Positions 32,037-41,020 of a stretch of DNA of 64,000 nt are shown here, piece by piece. Below the pieces are notes generated by a model. It was not told the origin of the DNA, did no database searches, and saw only the letters and a program-made list of their open reading frames with translations. The stretch comes from DATLLN01 sp963720885 (GTDB lineage Bacteria; Actinomycetota; Thermoleophilia; Gaiellales; JAICJC01): positions 124,001 to 188,000 of the forward strand of contig CAVRGW010000004.1 in the NCBI GenBank assembly GCA_963720885.1, given 5' to 3'. Numbering within the stretch: the first letter of the stretch is position 1; every line of letters begins with the position of its first letter. The translations under genes were made by a program, and so were the position numbers.

Positions 32037-33173
32037 ATGGCTGACAAGGGCGGTCTCGAAGGTGTGGTCGTGGCGCGCAGCAGGCTGTGTTCCATCGACG
32101 GCCAGCGAGGCGTCCTGATCTACGGCGGGTACGACGTCAACGACCTCGCCGAGCACGCCTCCTACGAGGAAGTCGCCTACCTGACACTGCGCGGCGAGCT
32201 GCCTGTGCGCGACGAGCTCGACCGCTTCACCGCCGAGCTCACGGCCGCCCGTACGCTGTCCGGCGAGACCGCCGAGGTGGTCGACATGCTGGCCGACCAC
32301 GCCGCGCCGATGGAGATGCTCCGCACGGCCGTGTCCGCCGACTCCTTCGACGATCCGGACAAGGAATCGAACGACGAGGACGCCAACGTCCGCAAGGCGA
32401 CCCGGCTGATCGGCGCCATGCCGAGCATGGTGGCCCGCTATGCGCGCCGCCGTGCCGGCCAGGAGCCGATCGATCCCGATCCGTCGCTGGGCCATGCCGC
32501 GAACTTCCTCTACATGCTGTCCGGTGAGCGGCCCGGCGCCGCCGCCTCTCGCACCTTCGACGTCGCGCTGATCCTGCACGCCGACCACGAGATGAACGCG
32601 TCGACGTTCACGGCGCGCGTGATCGCCTCGACACTGTCGGACATGCACTCCGCGATCACCGGTGCAATCGGCGCGCTCAAGGGCCCGCTGCACGGCGGAG
32701 CCAACGAGCAGGTGATGAAGCTCCTCGAGTCGATCGACGATCCGAGCCGGGTCGAGGACGAGATCCGCGCGCGCCTCGCGCGCAAGGAGCGGATCATGGG
32801 CTTCGGCCACCGCGTCTACAAGACGTACGACCCGCGCGCGGTGATCCTCAAGCGGTTCTCGGCACAGCTGGCCGCGCAGTCGGACGCCCCGCAGTGGTAC
32901 GACATGTCCGAGCGGATCGAGAAGGTCGTGCTCGACGAAAAGGGCCTCTACCCGAACGTCGACTTCTACTCGGCCAGCACCTACCGCTACCTGGGCATCG
33001 ACACGGGCCTGTTCACGCCGATCTTCGCGATGAGCCGCGTCGTCGGCTGGGCCGCGCACGTGATCGAGCAGCATCTCGACAACCGGCTGATTCGTCCAAG
33101 CAGTGAGTACATCGGGCCGCCGCTGCGCAGCTATCTACCGGTCGAGCAGCGCACCGCCCCGGAAGCCGCCTGA
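32037..33173 (+). CDS. gltA: citrate synthase
   Basis: This 378-residue citrate synthase has the small-form architecture, starting GLEGVVVARSRLCSIDG. Catalytic motifs are GPLHGGANEQV, GFGHRVYKTYDPRA and NVDFYSAS, which supply the two histidines and the aspartate. It condenses oxaloacetate and acetyl-CoA. The ATG at 32037 follows a GGGGAGGA stretch; an in-frame ATG at 31953 would add an unconserved leader. It is divergent from mdh, with an intergenic space of about 107 nt. Confidence 0.93.
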   Translation: MADKGGLEGVVVARSRLCSIDGQRGVLIYGGYDVNDLAEHASYEEVAYLTLRGELPVRDELDRFTAELTAARTLSGETAEVVDMLADHAAPMEMLRTAVSADSFDDPDKESNDEDANVRKATRLIGAMPSMVARYARRRAGQEPIDPDPSLGHAANFLYMLSGERPGAAASRTFDVALILHADHEMNASTFTARVIASTLSDMHSAITGAIGALKGPLHGGANEQVMKLLESIDDPSRVEDEIRARLARKERIMGFGHRVYKTYDPRAVILKRFSAQLAAQSDAPQWYDMSERIEKVVLDEKGLYPNVDFYSASTYRYLGIDTGLFTPIFAMSRVVGWAAHVIEQHLDNRLIRPSSEYIGPPLRSYLPVEQRTAPEAA

Positions 33174-33178
33174 CTCTG

Positions 33179-33184
33179 TAGGAT
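33179..33184 (+). promoter_or_regulatory. candidate -10 element, leaderless start of cNMP-binding gene
   Basis: TAGGAT ends 6 nt before the GTG at 33191 and begins 5 nt after the citrate synthase stop. Confidence 0.45.
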
Positions 33185-33190
33185 GCGCGC

Positions 33191-33616
33191 GTGGCCCGCG
33201 CGTCGGCGAAAGTCGAACTTCTCCGGAACGTCCCGCTCTTCAGTGGCCTGAGCGCCAAGGAGCTGATGTCGCTCTCGCGGCTGATGGACGAGATCGATCT
33301 CAAGCCGGGCACCGTCATCATCCGCGAAGGCAACACCGGCGGCGAGTTCTTCATCGTCATCGAGGGCACCATCGAGGTGAAGCGGAAGGGCCGGCGCCTG
33401 GCGCGGCTCGGGCCGGGCGACTACCTCGGCGAGATCGCGTTGATCGACCACGGACCGCGCACCGCGACGGCGATGGTCGAGACCGAGGCCCGGCTCCTGG
33501 TGCTTGCATCGCGCGAGTTTCACTCGATGCTCGCCTCGGATCCGCGGATCGAGAACAAGATCCTGCGAACGCTGGCCGCTCGGGTGCGCGACATGAGCCC
33601 GACGACTCCGCACTGA
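33191..33616 (+). CDS. stand-alone cyclic nucleotide-binding domain protein
   Basis: This 141-residue protein is a single Crp-like cNMP-binding domain, with ILREG-like VIIREGNTGGEFFIVIEG and the phosphate-binding cassette LGEIALIDHGPRTATA containing the glutamate and arginine that contact cyclic nucleotides. There is no DNA-binding domain. It may report cAMP or cGMP levels to a partner. The GTG start is set by TAGGAT 6 nt upstream. It is convergent with the MFS-cNMP fusion gene and near a third such domain at 35289. Confidence 0.82.
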   Translation: MARASAKVELLRNVPLFSGLSAKELMSLSRLMDEIDLKPGTVIIREGNTGGEFFIVIEGTIEVKRKGRRLARLGPGDYLGEIALIDHGPRTATAMVETEARLLVLASREFHSMLASDPRIENKILRTLAARVRDMSPTTPH

Positions 33617-33625
33617 CCGGGTCTC

Positions 33626-35284
33626 TCACAGCGCCTGGATCTGCGCCAGCCGGGCGCTGACGATCGCACCCGCCCCCGAGTGCGCGGGCGCGTGGCCGGT
33701 CACCGCCGCGAGGAACTCGTCGCGCTGCAGCGTGTAGAGCCGGCACTCCTCGTGCGCGATCACGGTGGCCGTGCGCGGCACATCGCGCAGCAGCGCGATC
33801 TCGCCGAACACCTCGCCCTTGCCGAGCGTCGCCAGGTGATGTCCATCGTGCGAGACATCCACCGTCCCGGCGGCGATCACGTAGACGACGTCGCCGCTGT
33901 CGCCTTGGCGGACGATGGTCTCACCTGCCGCCGTCTCGTGGGGGACGAGCCGGGCGGCCAGCCGCTCCAGCGGCAGTGCCGGCAGCGGCGCGAAGATGGC
34001 GACCGACTGCAGCAGCGTGATCCGCTCCGTGGGCACGAGATCGATGCTGTCCACCGCCCGGAGCCGCGGCCACGCGATGACCAGCGCGATCGGCTGGACG
34101 GCGGCGACGATGGCCAGCGTGATCGCCAGGTCGGTGGCCGCGACCAGAGCCGGCACAGCCACCGCGCCGATGCCCAGGGCGGCCCGCATCGCGCTCTCCA
34201 GCACGCCGAACACGCGGGCCAGCACGTCGTCCGGGGCTGCCCGCTGCAGCAGCGTGAACGTGACCACGTCGACCAGCACCACGCCGGCACCGATCAGGGT
34301 CGCCACCACGGCTGCCACCACGGGCGAATGCGTCACGGCCATCACCGCCAGCGGCAGGGCCCAGCAGGCGACGCCCACCGCGAGGGCGGGCGCGAGCCGG
34401 CGCCGGCCGACGAGCGACGCCGCGGCCGCGGCGCAGATCATGGCGCCGACGCCGGTGACCGCGGCCAGCAGGCCGGCGCCGCCCTCGCCGATGTCCAGGC
34501 GCTGGATTGCGATCACGACGACCAGCACCTGGAAGAACGCGCCCCAGACCAGCATCGACGTGGTGTACAGGCCGACCAGCACGCGCACTCCGGGGTTGCG
34601 AACCGCCTCGCGGACGCCCTCCAGGGCCTCGTGCAGCGCTCCGCCGCCGCCGTCGGCGATGCCCTCCGGCCGTGGCTCGTCGGGGGGGCCGCCGATCCGC
34701 GCAGCCGCCAGCGTCGTCCCGGCGAACAGCACCACGACCGCCGAGAACGCGGCCGCCGGCCCTGACGTCGCCAGCAGAATGCCGGCGATCACCGGGCCGG
34801 CGAGGCCGCCCAGACCCTCCAGCAGAGAGACGGCGACGTTCGACGCAGTCAGCTGCTCGGGCGAGCGGGCGACGGCGGGCAGCAGCGCCGACTGCACCGG
34901 CCGGTAGGCCGGGACGGCGATCGCGAACGCGAGCGACAGGCCGTACACGGCGTAGGTCTCGCCGGCGGCCGCCGCGAACGCGATCGTCCCGGCCACGACC
35001 GTCAGGACGGCGCCGTTCGCAACCAGCACGGTCTGCCGCCGGAAGCGGTCGCCCAGTCCCGCGGTCAGCGGCGCGGTGAGCGCGGACACGGCGGCGCGCA
35101 CCAGGGCGAGCGTGCCGGCCGCCGCGATGCCGCCCTCCTTGTAGGCGAACACGGCGAGCGCGATCTCGAAGCACTGCTCGCCCGTGATGCAGCATGCCCA
35201 GGCGCTCTGAAGCCATCCCAGCGGACGATCGGCGAGCGCCAGCCGGAAGCAGCGCAGCGACTCGCGCAGCCGCCGCCCGAGCAT
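33626..35284 (-). CDS. MFS transporter fused to a C-terminal cyclic nucleotide-binding domain
   Basis: This 552-residue protein has about twelve hydrophobic segments of a major facilitator (residues about 15-410, with GLGDRFRRQTVL as the loop 2-3 motif). A Crp-like domain at about 425-540 carries ETIVRQGDSGDVVYVIAAG and FGEIALLRDVPRTATV. The fusion predicts transport gated or modulated by a cyclic nucleotide. The transported compound is unknown; the MFS part resembles DHA-type exporters. It starts 4 nt after the stop of the cNMP-binding gene at 35289, in the same direction. Confidence 0.83.
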   Translation of the reverse strand: MLGRRLRESLRCFRLALADRPLGWLQSAWACCITGEQCFEIALAVFAYKEGGIAAAGTLALVRAAVSALTAPLTAGLGDRFRRQTVLVANGAVLTVVAGTIAFAAAAGETYAVYGLSLAFAIAVPAYRPVQSALLPAVARSPEQLTASNVAVSLLEGLGGLAGPVIAGILLATSGPAAAFSAVVVLFAGTTLAAARIGGPPDEPRPEGIADGGGGALHEALEGVREAVRNPGVRVLVGLYTTSMLVWGAFFQVLVVVIAIQRLDIGEGGAGLLAAVTGVGAMICAAAAASLVGRRRLAPALAVGVACWALPLAVMAVTHSPVVAAVVATLIGAGVVLVDVVTFTLLQRAAPDDVLARVFGVLESAMRAALGIGAVAVPALVAATDLAITLAIVAAVQPIALVIAWPRLRAVDSIDLVPTERITLLQSVAIFAPLPALPLERLAARLVPHETAAGETIVRQGDSGDVVYVIAAGTVDVSHDGHHLATLGKGEVFGEIALLRDVPRTATVIAHEECRLYTLQRDEFLAAVTGHAPAHSGAGAIVSARLAQIQAL

Positions 35285-35288
35285 GGCC

Positions 35289-35732
35289 TCAGGAGGTCGG
35301 CGATGACTGCGTCGCGCGCAGCCGGGCGGCCAGCGTCTCGAGCATCTTCACCGCGATGGCGGGCTCCGACCGCAGCATCTTGCGGAAGGCGGAACGCGGA
35401 ATCAGCATCACCTCGACCTCGCTCGTGGCCTCGACCGTCGCCGTCCTCGGCGCGCCGTCCAGCAGCGCCATCTCGCCGAAGAAGTCGCCCGGTCCGAGCG
35501 GTACGTTGCGGCGGCCGGGGCGGCGCACCACGGCCTCGCCGGTGATGATCACGAAGAAGGAGTCGCCCGTGTCCCCCTTGGTGACGATCGAGGTCAGCGG
35601 CGGCAGCCTGCGGGCCACGCCGAGCCCGGCGATCTTGCCCAGCTGCCGCTTGGACAGCCCGTCGAACAGCGGCAGGTCGGCGAGCACCGCCGCCCAGTCC
35701 TTCCCCATCGTTCTGGCTGCTCCGCGTGCCAC
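35289..35732 (-). CDS. stand-alone cyclic nucleotide-binding domain protein
   Basis: This 147-residue single Crp-like domain has the glycine-rich TKGDTGDSFFVIITG loop and the phosphate-binding cassette FGEMALLDGAPRTATV. There is no helix-turn-helix. The GTG at 35732 is chosen because GAGGAGG sits 6 nt upstream; an ATG at 35708 is possible. It is immediately upstream of the MFS-cNMP fusion and presumably co-transcribed, so it may modulate the same transport system. Confidence 0.82.
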   Translation of the reverse strand: MARGAARTMGKDWAAVLADLPLFDGLSKRQLGKIAGLGVARRLPPLTSIVTKGDTGDSFFVIITGEAVVRRPGRRNVPLGPGDFFGEMALLDGAPRTATVEATSEVEVMLIPRSAFRKMLRSEPAIAVKMLETLAARLRATQSSPTS

Positions 35733-35767
35733 TGGGTCCTCCTCGATCGCTGGCGTGGCCGCCGAGT

Positions 35768-36295
35768 CTACTGAGGCGACACGGTCGCGGCAACGAGACC
35801 GTCTCGCTGCAGCCGCATGCTGCGCCGCCGGCCATGGACGAAACCGACCGACTCGTAGGCCCGCACGGCCGGCGTGTTCTGCGGATCGACCTCGAGCCGG
35901 ATCTCCTCGAGACCGAGCTGCTCGAACCCGTATCTGCAGACCAGCAATGTCGCCTCGGTGCCCATGCCCCGGCCGCGGAACCGCCGGTCGCCGATCATGA
36001 TCGAGAACCGGGCGGTGCGGCTTCCCGGCCCGGGGGCCAGCCGCGAGTCGCCGATCGAGACGCCGCTCTCACGCTCCCGCAGACCGAAGACGATGCGCCG
36101 GGGGTCGGCCAGCATCGTCCGGCCCCACTCGCACAGCGCCTGCTCCGTCTGCGGCTGCCGGGGGTGGTCACCGGGCGCGTACAGGTAGCGGGTGGTCTCG
36201 GGGTCGTTCATCCATCGCGCCCAGGCGGGCGCATCCTCGACGGTCAGCGGCGCGAGGCAGACCAGCTCGCCGCACACTGGCTCGCGGATCGTCAT
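35768..36295 (-). CDS. GNAT family N-acetyltransferase (RimJ/RimL-like)
   Basis: This 175-residue GNAT protein has the acetyl-CoA pyrophosphate loop RFRGRGMGTEA (about 104-114) and the C-terminal LEVDPQNTPAVRAYESVGF motif. Members acetylate ribosomal protein N-termini, amino acids or drugs; the substrate is unknown. It lies between a cNMP-binding gene and the tandem repeat array, which begins just upstream of its start. Confidence 0.82.
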   Translation of the reverse strand: MTIREPVCGELVCLAPLTVEDAPAWARWMNDPETTRYLYAPGDHPRQPQTEQALCEWGRTMLADPRRIVFGLRERESGVSIGDSRLAPGPGSRTARFSIMIGDRRFRGRGMGTEATLLVCRYGFEQLGLEEIRLEVDPQNTPAVRAYESVGFVHGRRRSMRLQRDGLVAATVSPQ

Positions 36296-36315
36296 GGGCG
36301 TTCCAGGGCGCGGCC

Positions 36316-36622
36316 GGAGAGCCAGGCACGGTGCCAGGCACAGAGGCGGACTGTGGGTTGCACTCGGCAGCTGGGACGAGAGCCAGGCACCGAGCCAGGC
36401 TCTCGCTGGGTGGTCGGGCCGGAGAGCCAGGCACGGTGCCAGGCACAGAGGCGGACTGTGGGTTGCACTCGGCAGCTGGGACGAGAGCCAGGCACCGAGC
36501 CAGGCTCTCGCTGGGTGGTTGGGCCGGAGAGCCTGGCACGGTGCCGGGCACCGACGCGGTCCGCCAGACGCACTCGGCGGGTCGGGCGAGCGCCAGGCAC
36601 CGAGCCAGGCCCTCGTCGGTCG
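36316..36622. repeat. three tandem copies of a 105-bp repeat
   Basis: Copies begin at 36316, 36421 and 36526. The first two differ at a single base (C/T near the end); the third is diverged but keeps the ends. Each unit contains the perfect palindrome GGCACGGTGCC, several GCCAGGCAC direct repeats and an inverted pair GAGAGCC/GGCTCTC. The unit is a multiple of three, so open frames run through it, but they show no protein-like conservation. The array fills the 327-nt gap between the GNAT start and the PEP carboxykinase stop. Confidence 0.85.
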
Positions 36623-38157
36623 TTAGCTGACGCTGGCGACGATCTCCGCCGAAAGGCTGGGGAACTGCGCAAGGAACTCGGACCGCTCGGCCTTCAGCCG
36701 CGCCACGCGCTCGCCGTACTCGTCGGCCCGCCCGGTCGCCTCGTACAGCCGCCGCGGCTGCAGCAGGTCGAGGTCGGACTCGTCGATGCCCGGAACGCTG
36801 CGCGCGACCTGGTAGCCGAAGTCGGGATCGGTCTCCCACTCGATGGTGCCCTCGGCGATGCCCTTGACGATCGCTGACGAGTGGGGGATCAGCACCTTCT
36901 TCGAGCGCTCGTCCGTGCCGCCGACGCGCCCCGTGTTCATGATGTAGACCTCGATCGGGTTCGTCTCCAGCAGCTCCAGGAAGCGGTTGCCCTGGTGGTC
37001 GTGGTGCATCGGGAAGAACGGGTTCGTGCCGGGGACGCGCAGGAACTTGCCCTCCTCGTCCTTGCCGCCGGCGGCCGTGCCCGTGGTCTCGCCGAGCATG
37101 AAGAACGCCGCCGCCTGCGGGCCCTCGAGCCGCGCGACAGCGGGGATCACGTTCTCGTTGCGGTTCAGGATCAGCAGGAAATGCGCCTGCTCGAGCTTCG
37201 AGGCGTCCGCCGCCTCGATCTCGGAGAACGGAAGACGGCGCGGCCGTTCTTGGTGTAGCTCTCGTCGAAGAAGTCGACGTGGCCGCCGTCGTTCTGGCTG
37301 ACGTTCTCGAGGTACGCGCTCGGCTTGGTCACAGCGCCGTAGATCGTCGGCTCGTCCTGCGGGCTGAGGGCGTAGGTCTTGGCGAAGCAGCCGGCCTCGG
37401 TCGCGCTCACCGTGCCGTCCGGCCACCAGGCGACGAAGTCGTCCTGCACGGGCAGTGAGCCGTTCTGGCGCGTGAACGTCGTCGTGGTCTTGCCGGTGCC
37501 CGACAGGCCGACGATCAGGCCGACCCGGTCGCCCCTCGGCGTCGGGATCACCTTGCAGCCGGCGTGCAGCGCCAGGCCGCCCCGGTCGTGGACGAGCTTG
37601 TTCCACATCCGCAGCCCGCCCTTCTTCGACTCGCCGAAGTAGTCGGAGTTGAAGACGCGGGTGACGTTGAGATCGAGGTTGACCGCGATCAGGCGGTCGT
37701 CGGGGTAGTCGGCCATCGGGAGGTTGGGCGTGTAGATGACGACCAGCTCGGGATCGAAGCCGTCGGCGTCGTTCGCATCGTGGAAGTACAGGACGTCCTG
37801 CATGCCGGCGATGTTGACGTTCGAGGCCTCGATGTAGAGGCGCGCCGGGACGCGCCTGTCCGGAGCGTTGCCGATGTACCCGTCGACGACGATCATCTCC
37901 TGCTCGGCGATGTAGGCGTCCTGGGCAGCCGAGACGCGCTCCCACTCGTCACGGTCGATCGCCTGGTGCGGCTCGCCGGCCGGGTCGTCGGAGACGATGA
38001 ACGTGCTGGCCTTCGAGCGCGCGAGAACCTGTGTCTGGACGTTCGGAGCGCCGTAGTCGGTGCTCCGGCTGTTGGGCATCTGGTGCGTCCGGTCGAGCAA
38101 CTCGTGCTGCGACAGGTTCCGATGAACGTGCCGTGCCGCCGGCAACGCAAAGGCCAT
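36623..38157 (-). pseudogene. pckA: phosphoenolpyruvate carboxykinase (ATP), frameshifted
   Basis: The N-terminal two thirds (LYFHDANDADGF, GLSGTGKTTTTF kinase loop, DESYTKNGRAVF) is read from 38157. The remainder (PFSEIEAADAS, ILNRNENVIPAVAR, GTNPFFPMHH) is read in another frame to 36623. A single missing C near 37231 accounts for the break, and adding it gives an uninterrupted ATP-type PEP carboxykinase of about 511 residues. The enzyme converts oxaloacetate and ATP to PEP, linking the adjacent TCA genes to gluconeogenesis. Either a sequence error or a recent null mutation. A TTG at 38166 with GGAGG at good spacing is an alternative start. Confidence 0.82.
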
Positions 38158-38222
38158 CTTCGCCAAGGTTCCTCCCGGGAATGGTGACAGCGCGGCCATA
38201 CCCCTCAACCGCGCCCTGATCC

Positions 38223-38250
38223 AGGATACCCCAAGTACTGTCACAAGCAA
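38223..38250 (-). promoter_or_regulatory. candidate promoter of PEP carboxykinase gene
   Basis: On the minus strand TTGCTT (38245-38250) and TATCCT (38223-38228) are 16 nt apart, upstream of the GGAGG-led start near 38157-38166. Confidence 0.45.
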
Positions 38251-38317
38251 CGCGACCCGACGGCCCGGCTTGGTACGCTGACGGCTGCTGGGACCACCCC
38301 TGTTTCCGGAGGCGTTG

Positions 38318-40000
38318 ATGGTTCGACACGACGTGGTGGTGGTGGGCGCAGGCCTCGCCGGGATGCGCGCCGCCATCGAGGCATCGCGGTACGGCGCCGA
38401 CGTCGGGGTCGTATCCAAGCTGCACCCCACGCGGAGCCACTCCGGGGCGGCCGAGGGCGGCATCAACGCGGCGCTCGGCAACGCCGGCGAGGACGACCCC
38501 GACAAGCACGCCTTCTTCACCGTCAAGGGCTCGGACTACCTGGGCGACCAGGACGCGATCCAGGTGATGTGCGAGGAGGGGCCCGGCGACATCTACGAGC
38601 TGGAGCACATGGGCGCCGTGTTCAGCCGCACCGAGGACGGCAAGATCGCCCAGCGCCCGTTCGGCGCCGGCGGCGCGCCGCGCACCTGCTACGCGGCCGA
38701 CATCACCGGCCACGTCCTGCTGCACGTGCTGTACGAGCAGCTGGTCAAGAGCGGCGTCACCGTCTACGACGAGTGGTTCGCGCTCGACCTGGTGCTCGAC
38801 GGCGATCGCTGCGTCGGCGTGACGGCGTGGGATCTCGTGCACGGCGGCGTGCAGGGCGTCGAGGGCCGGGCCGTGATCCTCGCCACCGGCGGCCTCGGCC
38901 GCATCTACCGCGGCACCACCAACGCCTACGCCTGCACGGGCGACGGCATGTCGATGGCATGGCGGGCCGGCGTGCCGCTGAAGGACATGGAGTTCATGCA
39001 GTTCCACCCGACGACGCTGCGCTCGAATGGCGTGCTGATCACCGAGGGCTGCCGTGGCGAGGGCGGATACCTGCGAAACGCCGAAGGCGACCGGTTCATG
39101 TTCAACTACGCGCCCAACGCGGGCGAGCTCGCCTCGCGCGACGTCGTCTCGCGGGCGGAGCAGACCGAGATCGACGAGGGCCGCGGCGTCGACGGCTGTG
39201 TGCTGCTCGACCTCACGCACCTCGGCGCGAAGCGGATCAAGGAGCGCCTGCACGGGTCACGCGAGCTGGCGATGGATTACGCCGGCGTCGACCCGATCGA
39301 CGAGCCGATCCCGGTGCGGCCCGGCTCGCATTACCACATGGGCGGCGTCGACACGGACATGTTCGGGCGCACCCTGCTGCCCGGCCTGTATGCCGCCGGC
39401 GAGGCCGCCTGCGTCTCGGTGCACGGCGCGAACCGGCTGGGCGGCAACTCGCTGCTCGAGACTGTGGTGTTCGGCCGCCGGGCCGGCGCCTCCGCCGCAC
39501 AGGACGTTCGCTCGAACGGCACCGGCGGTGTCTACCCGCCGGCCGCTGTGCGCGCCACGGAGCGCAGGCTAAAGGCGATGGTCGACCAGAGCACCGGCGA
39601 GCGCCCTCACGTGATCCGCCAGGAGCTGGCCGACACGATGTACGAGAACGTCGGCATCTTCCGCACCGAGGAGAAGCTCGAGGAGGCCAAGGTCAAGATC
39701 GGCCAGATGCGCGAGCGGTACGCCCGCGGCGTGCTGGTACACGACAAGGGCCGGTCGTTCAACACCGACCTGATCCAGGCGCTGGAGCTGGGATCGATGC
39801 TGGAGATGGCCGACTGCCTGGTCACCGGGGCGATCGCCCGAACCGAGAGCCGCGGCGCCCACAGCCGCCTCGACTTCCCCGAGCGGGACGACGAGAACTG
39901 GCTGCGCCATACGATCGCCCACTACGACGACGGTCAGGTGCGGCTCGACTACAAGGACGTCACCATCACCGAGCACCAGCCCACCGTTCGCAGCTACTGA
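38318..40000 (+). CDS. sdhA: succinate dehydrogenase / fumarate reductase flavoprotein subunit
   Basis: This 560-residue flavoprotein has the FAD-binding VVVVGAGLAGMRAA and the covalent FAD histidine region RSHSGAAEGGINAAL. It also has the QFHPT substrate loop, the catalytic RGEGGYLRN-like segment (GCRGEGGYLRN) and HGANRLGGNSLLE. It oxidises succinate to fumarate or the reverse. The ATG at 38318 follows GGAGG at 38308-38312. The iron-sulfur subunit starts 20 nt after its stop, and a heterodisulfide-reductase-like protein replaces the usual membrane subunits. Confidence 0.93.
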   Translation: MVRHDVVVVGAGLAGMRAAIEASRYGADVGVVSKLHPTRSHSGAAEGGINAALGNAGEDDPDKHAFFTVKGSDYLGDQDAIQVMCEEGPGDIYELEHMGAVFSRTEDGKIAQRPFGAGGAPRTCYAADITGHVLLHVLYEQLVKSGVTVYDEWFALDLVLDGDRCVGVTAWDLVHGGVQGVEGRAVILATGGLGRIYRGTTNAYACTGDGMSMAWRAGVPLKDMEFMQFHPTTLRSNGVLITEGCRGEGGYLRNAEGDRFMFNYAPNAGELASRDVVSRAEQTEIDEGRGVDGCVLLDLTHLGAKRIKERLHGSRELAMDYAGVDPIDEPIPVRPGSHYHMGGVDTDMFGRTLLPGLYAAGEAACVSVHGANRLGGNSLLETVVFGRRAGASAAQDVRSNGTGGVYPPAAVRATERRLKAMVDQSTGERPHVIRQELADTMYENVGIFRTEEKLEEAKVKIGQMRERYARGVLVHDKGRSFNTDLIQALELGSMLEMADCLVTGAIARTESRGAHSRLDFPERDDENWLRHTIAHYDDGQVRLDYKDVTITEHQPTVRSY

Positions 40001-40020
40001 GCCCACTTTTCGAGGAGCCC

Positions 40021-41010
40021 ATGCAAGTCACCCTCAAGATCCAGCGGTACAACCCGGAGACGGAGACCGGCGGCGAGGAGACGTACACGGTCGACGCTGC
40101 CGAGGAGGCGACGCTGCTCGACGTCCTGGACGTGATCAAGGACGAGGTCGACGGCTCGCTCAGCTACCGCAAGTCGTGCCGGATGGCCGTCTGCGGCTCC
40201 TGCGGCATGCGCATGGACGGCGCCGCGGTGCTGGCCTGCAAGACGCCGGTCAAGCCGCTGGTCGACGAGGGCCACGTCCCGGTCATCTCGCCGATGGGCA
40301 ACCTGCCGGTGATCAAGGACCTGGTCGTGGACATGGGTCCGTTCTGGGAGAAGTTCCGCGCGATCAAGCCCTACCTCGACGACACGGACTCCGATCCGCC
40401 GGTCAAGGAGTGGCGCGTCCAGCAGGAGGAGCTCGACCAGATCATGAAGGAGGCGCTGTGCATCCAGTGCGGATGCTGCGTCTCCGAGTGCAACTCGATG
40501 GAGGCCGACCCGGACTTCCTGGGCCCGGCGGCGCTGGCCAAGGCGGCGCGGTTCGTCTACGACGTCCGCGACCGGGGTGGCAAGAGCCGGCTGGAGCTGG
40601 TCAACGGCGAGCACGGCGTGTGGGACTGCACGCGCTGCTACTTCTGCCAGGAGCGCTGCCCCAAGGGCGTCGATCCGCGTGACGCGATCGCCAAGGTGGG
40701 CGCCCGGATCTACCAGGAGGGCATGCACGGCGACCGCGGCGCGCGCCACGCGAAGGTGTTCGTCAAGTCGACGTACAAGACGGGCTACCTGCTGGAGACG
40801 AACCTGGTGCCGGAGACGGTCGGCGCCGTGGCCGCGATCAAGGACATCCCGTTCGCGATGAAGCTGGTGCGCGCCGGCAAGGTGCCGAACCCGCTGAAGC
40901 CGCACAAGGCGAAGAAGCTCGACGAGGTGAACAAGCTCAACAAGCTCGTCGGGGAGCAGGAGAAGGACGAGCTCGGGCGGGCCACTGCCGGCCCTGCGAG
41001 AGGCGACTAA
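40021..41010 (+). CDS. sdhB: succinate dehydrogenase / fumarate reductase iron-sulfur subunit
   Basis: This 329-residue protein has a plant-type 2Fe-2S domain (SCRMAVCGSCGMRMDG, AVLACKT) and a bacterial ferredoxin domain (CIQCGCCVSEC and CTRCYFCQERCPKG). It then has an extra C-terminal part of about 90 residues rich in lysine that standard SdhB proteins lack. The second cluster motif keeps all cysteines, so it may hold 4Fe-4S rather than 3Fe-4S. It passes electrons from SdhA to the SdhE-like subunit encoded next. The extension is typical of class E-type complexes. Confidence 0.92.
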   Translation: MQVTLKIQRYNPETETGGEETYTVDAAEEATLLDVLDVIKDEVDGSLSYRKSCRMAVCGSCGMRMDGAAVLACKTPVKPLVDEGHVPVISPMGNLPVIKDLVVDMGPFWEKFRAIKPYLDDTDSDPPVKEWRVQQEELDQIMKEALCIQCGCCVSECNSMEADPDFLGPAALAKAARFVYDVRDRGGKSRLELVNGEHGVWDCTRCYFCQERCPKGVDPRDAIAKVGARIYQEGMHGDRGARHAKVFVKSTYKTGYLLETNLVPETVGAVAAIKDIPFAMKLVRAGKVPNPLKPHKAKKLDEVNKLNKLVGEQEKDELGRATAGPARGD

Positions 41011-41020
41011 AGGACGGATC

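Noticed and set aside
36316..36622. Possible CRISPR array
   Set aside because: Units are long tandem copies without unique spacers, and no cas genes are near.
36331..36630. Open frames through the 105-bp tandem array
   Set aside because: The unit length is a multiple of three, so frames stay open in several phases. Composition is repeat-driven and no ribosome site or homology is apparent.
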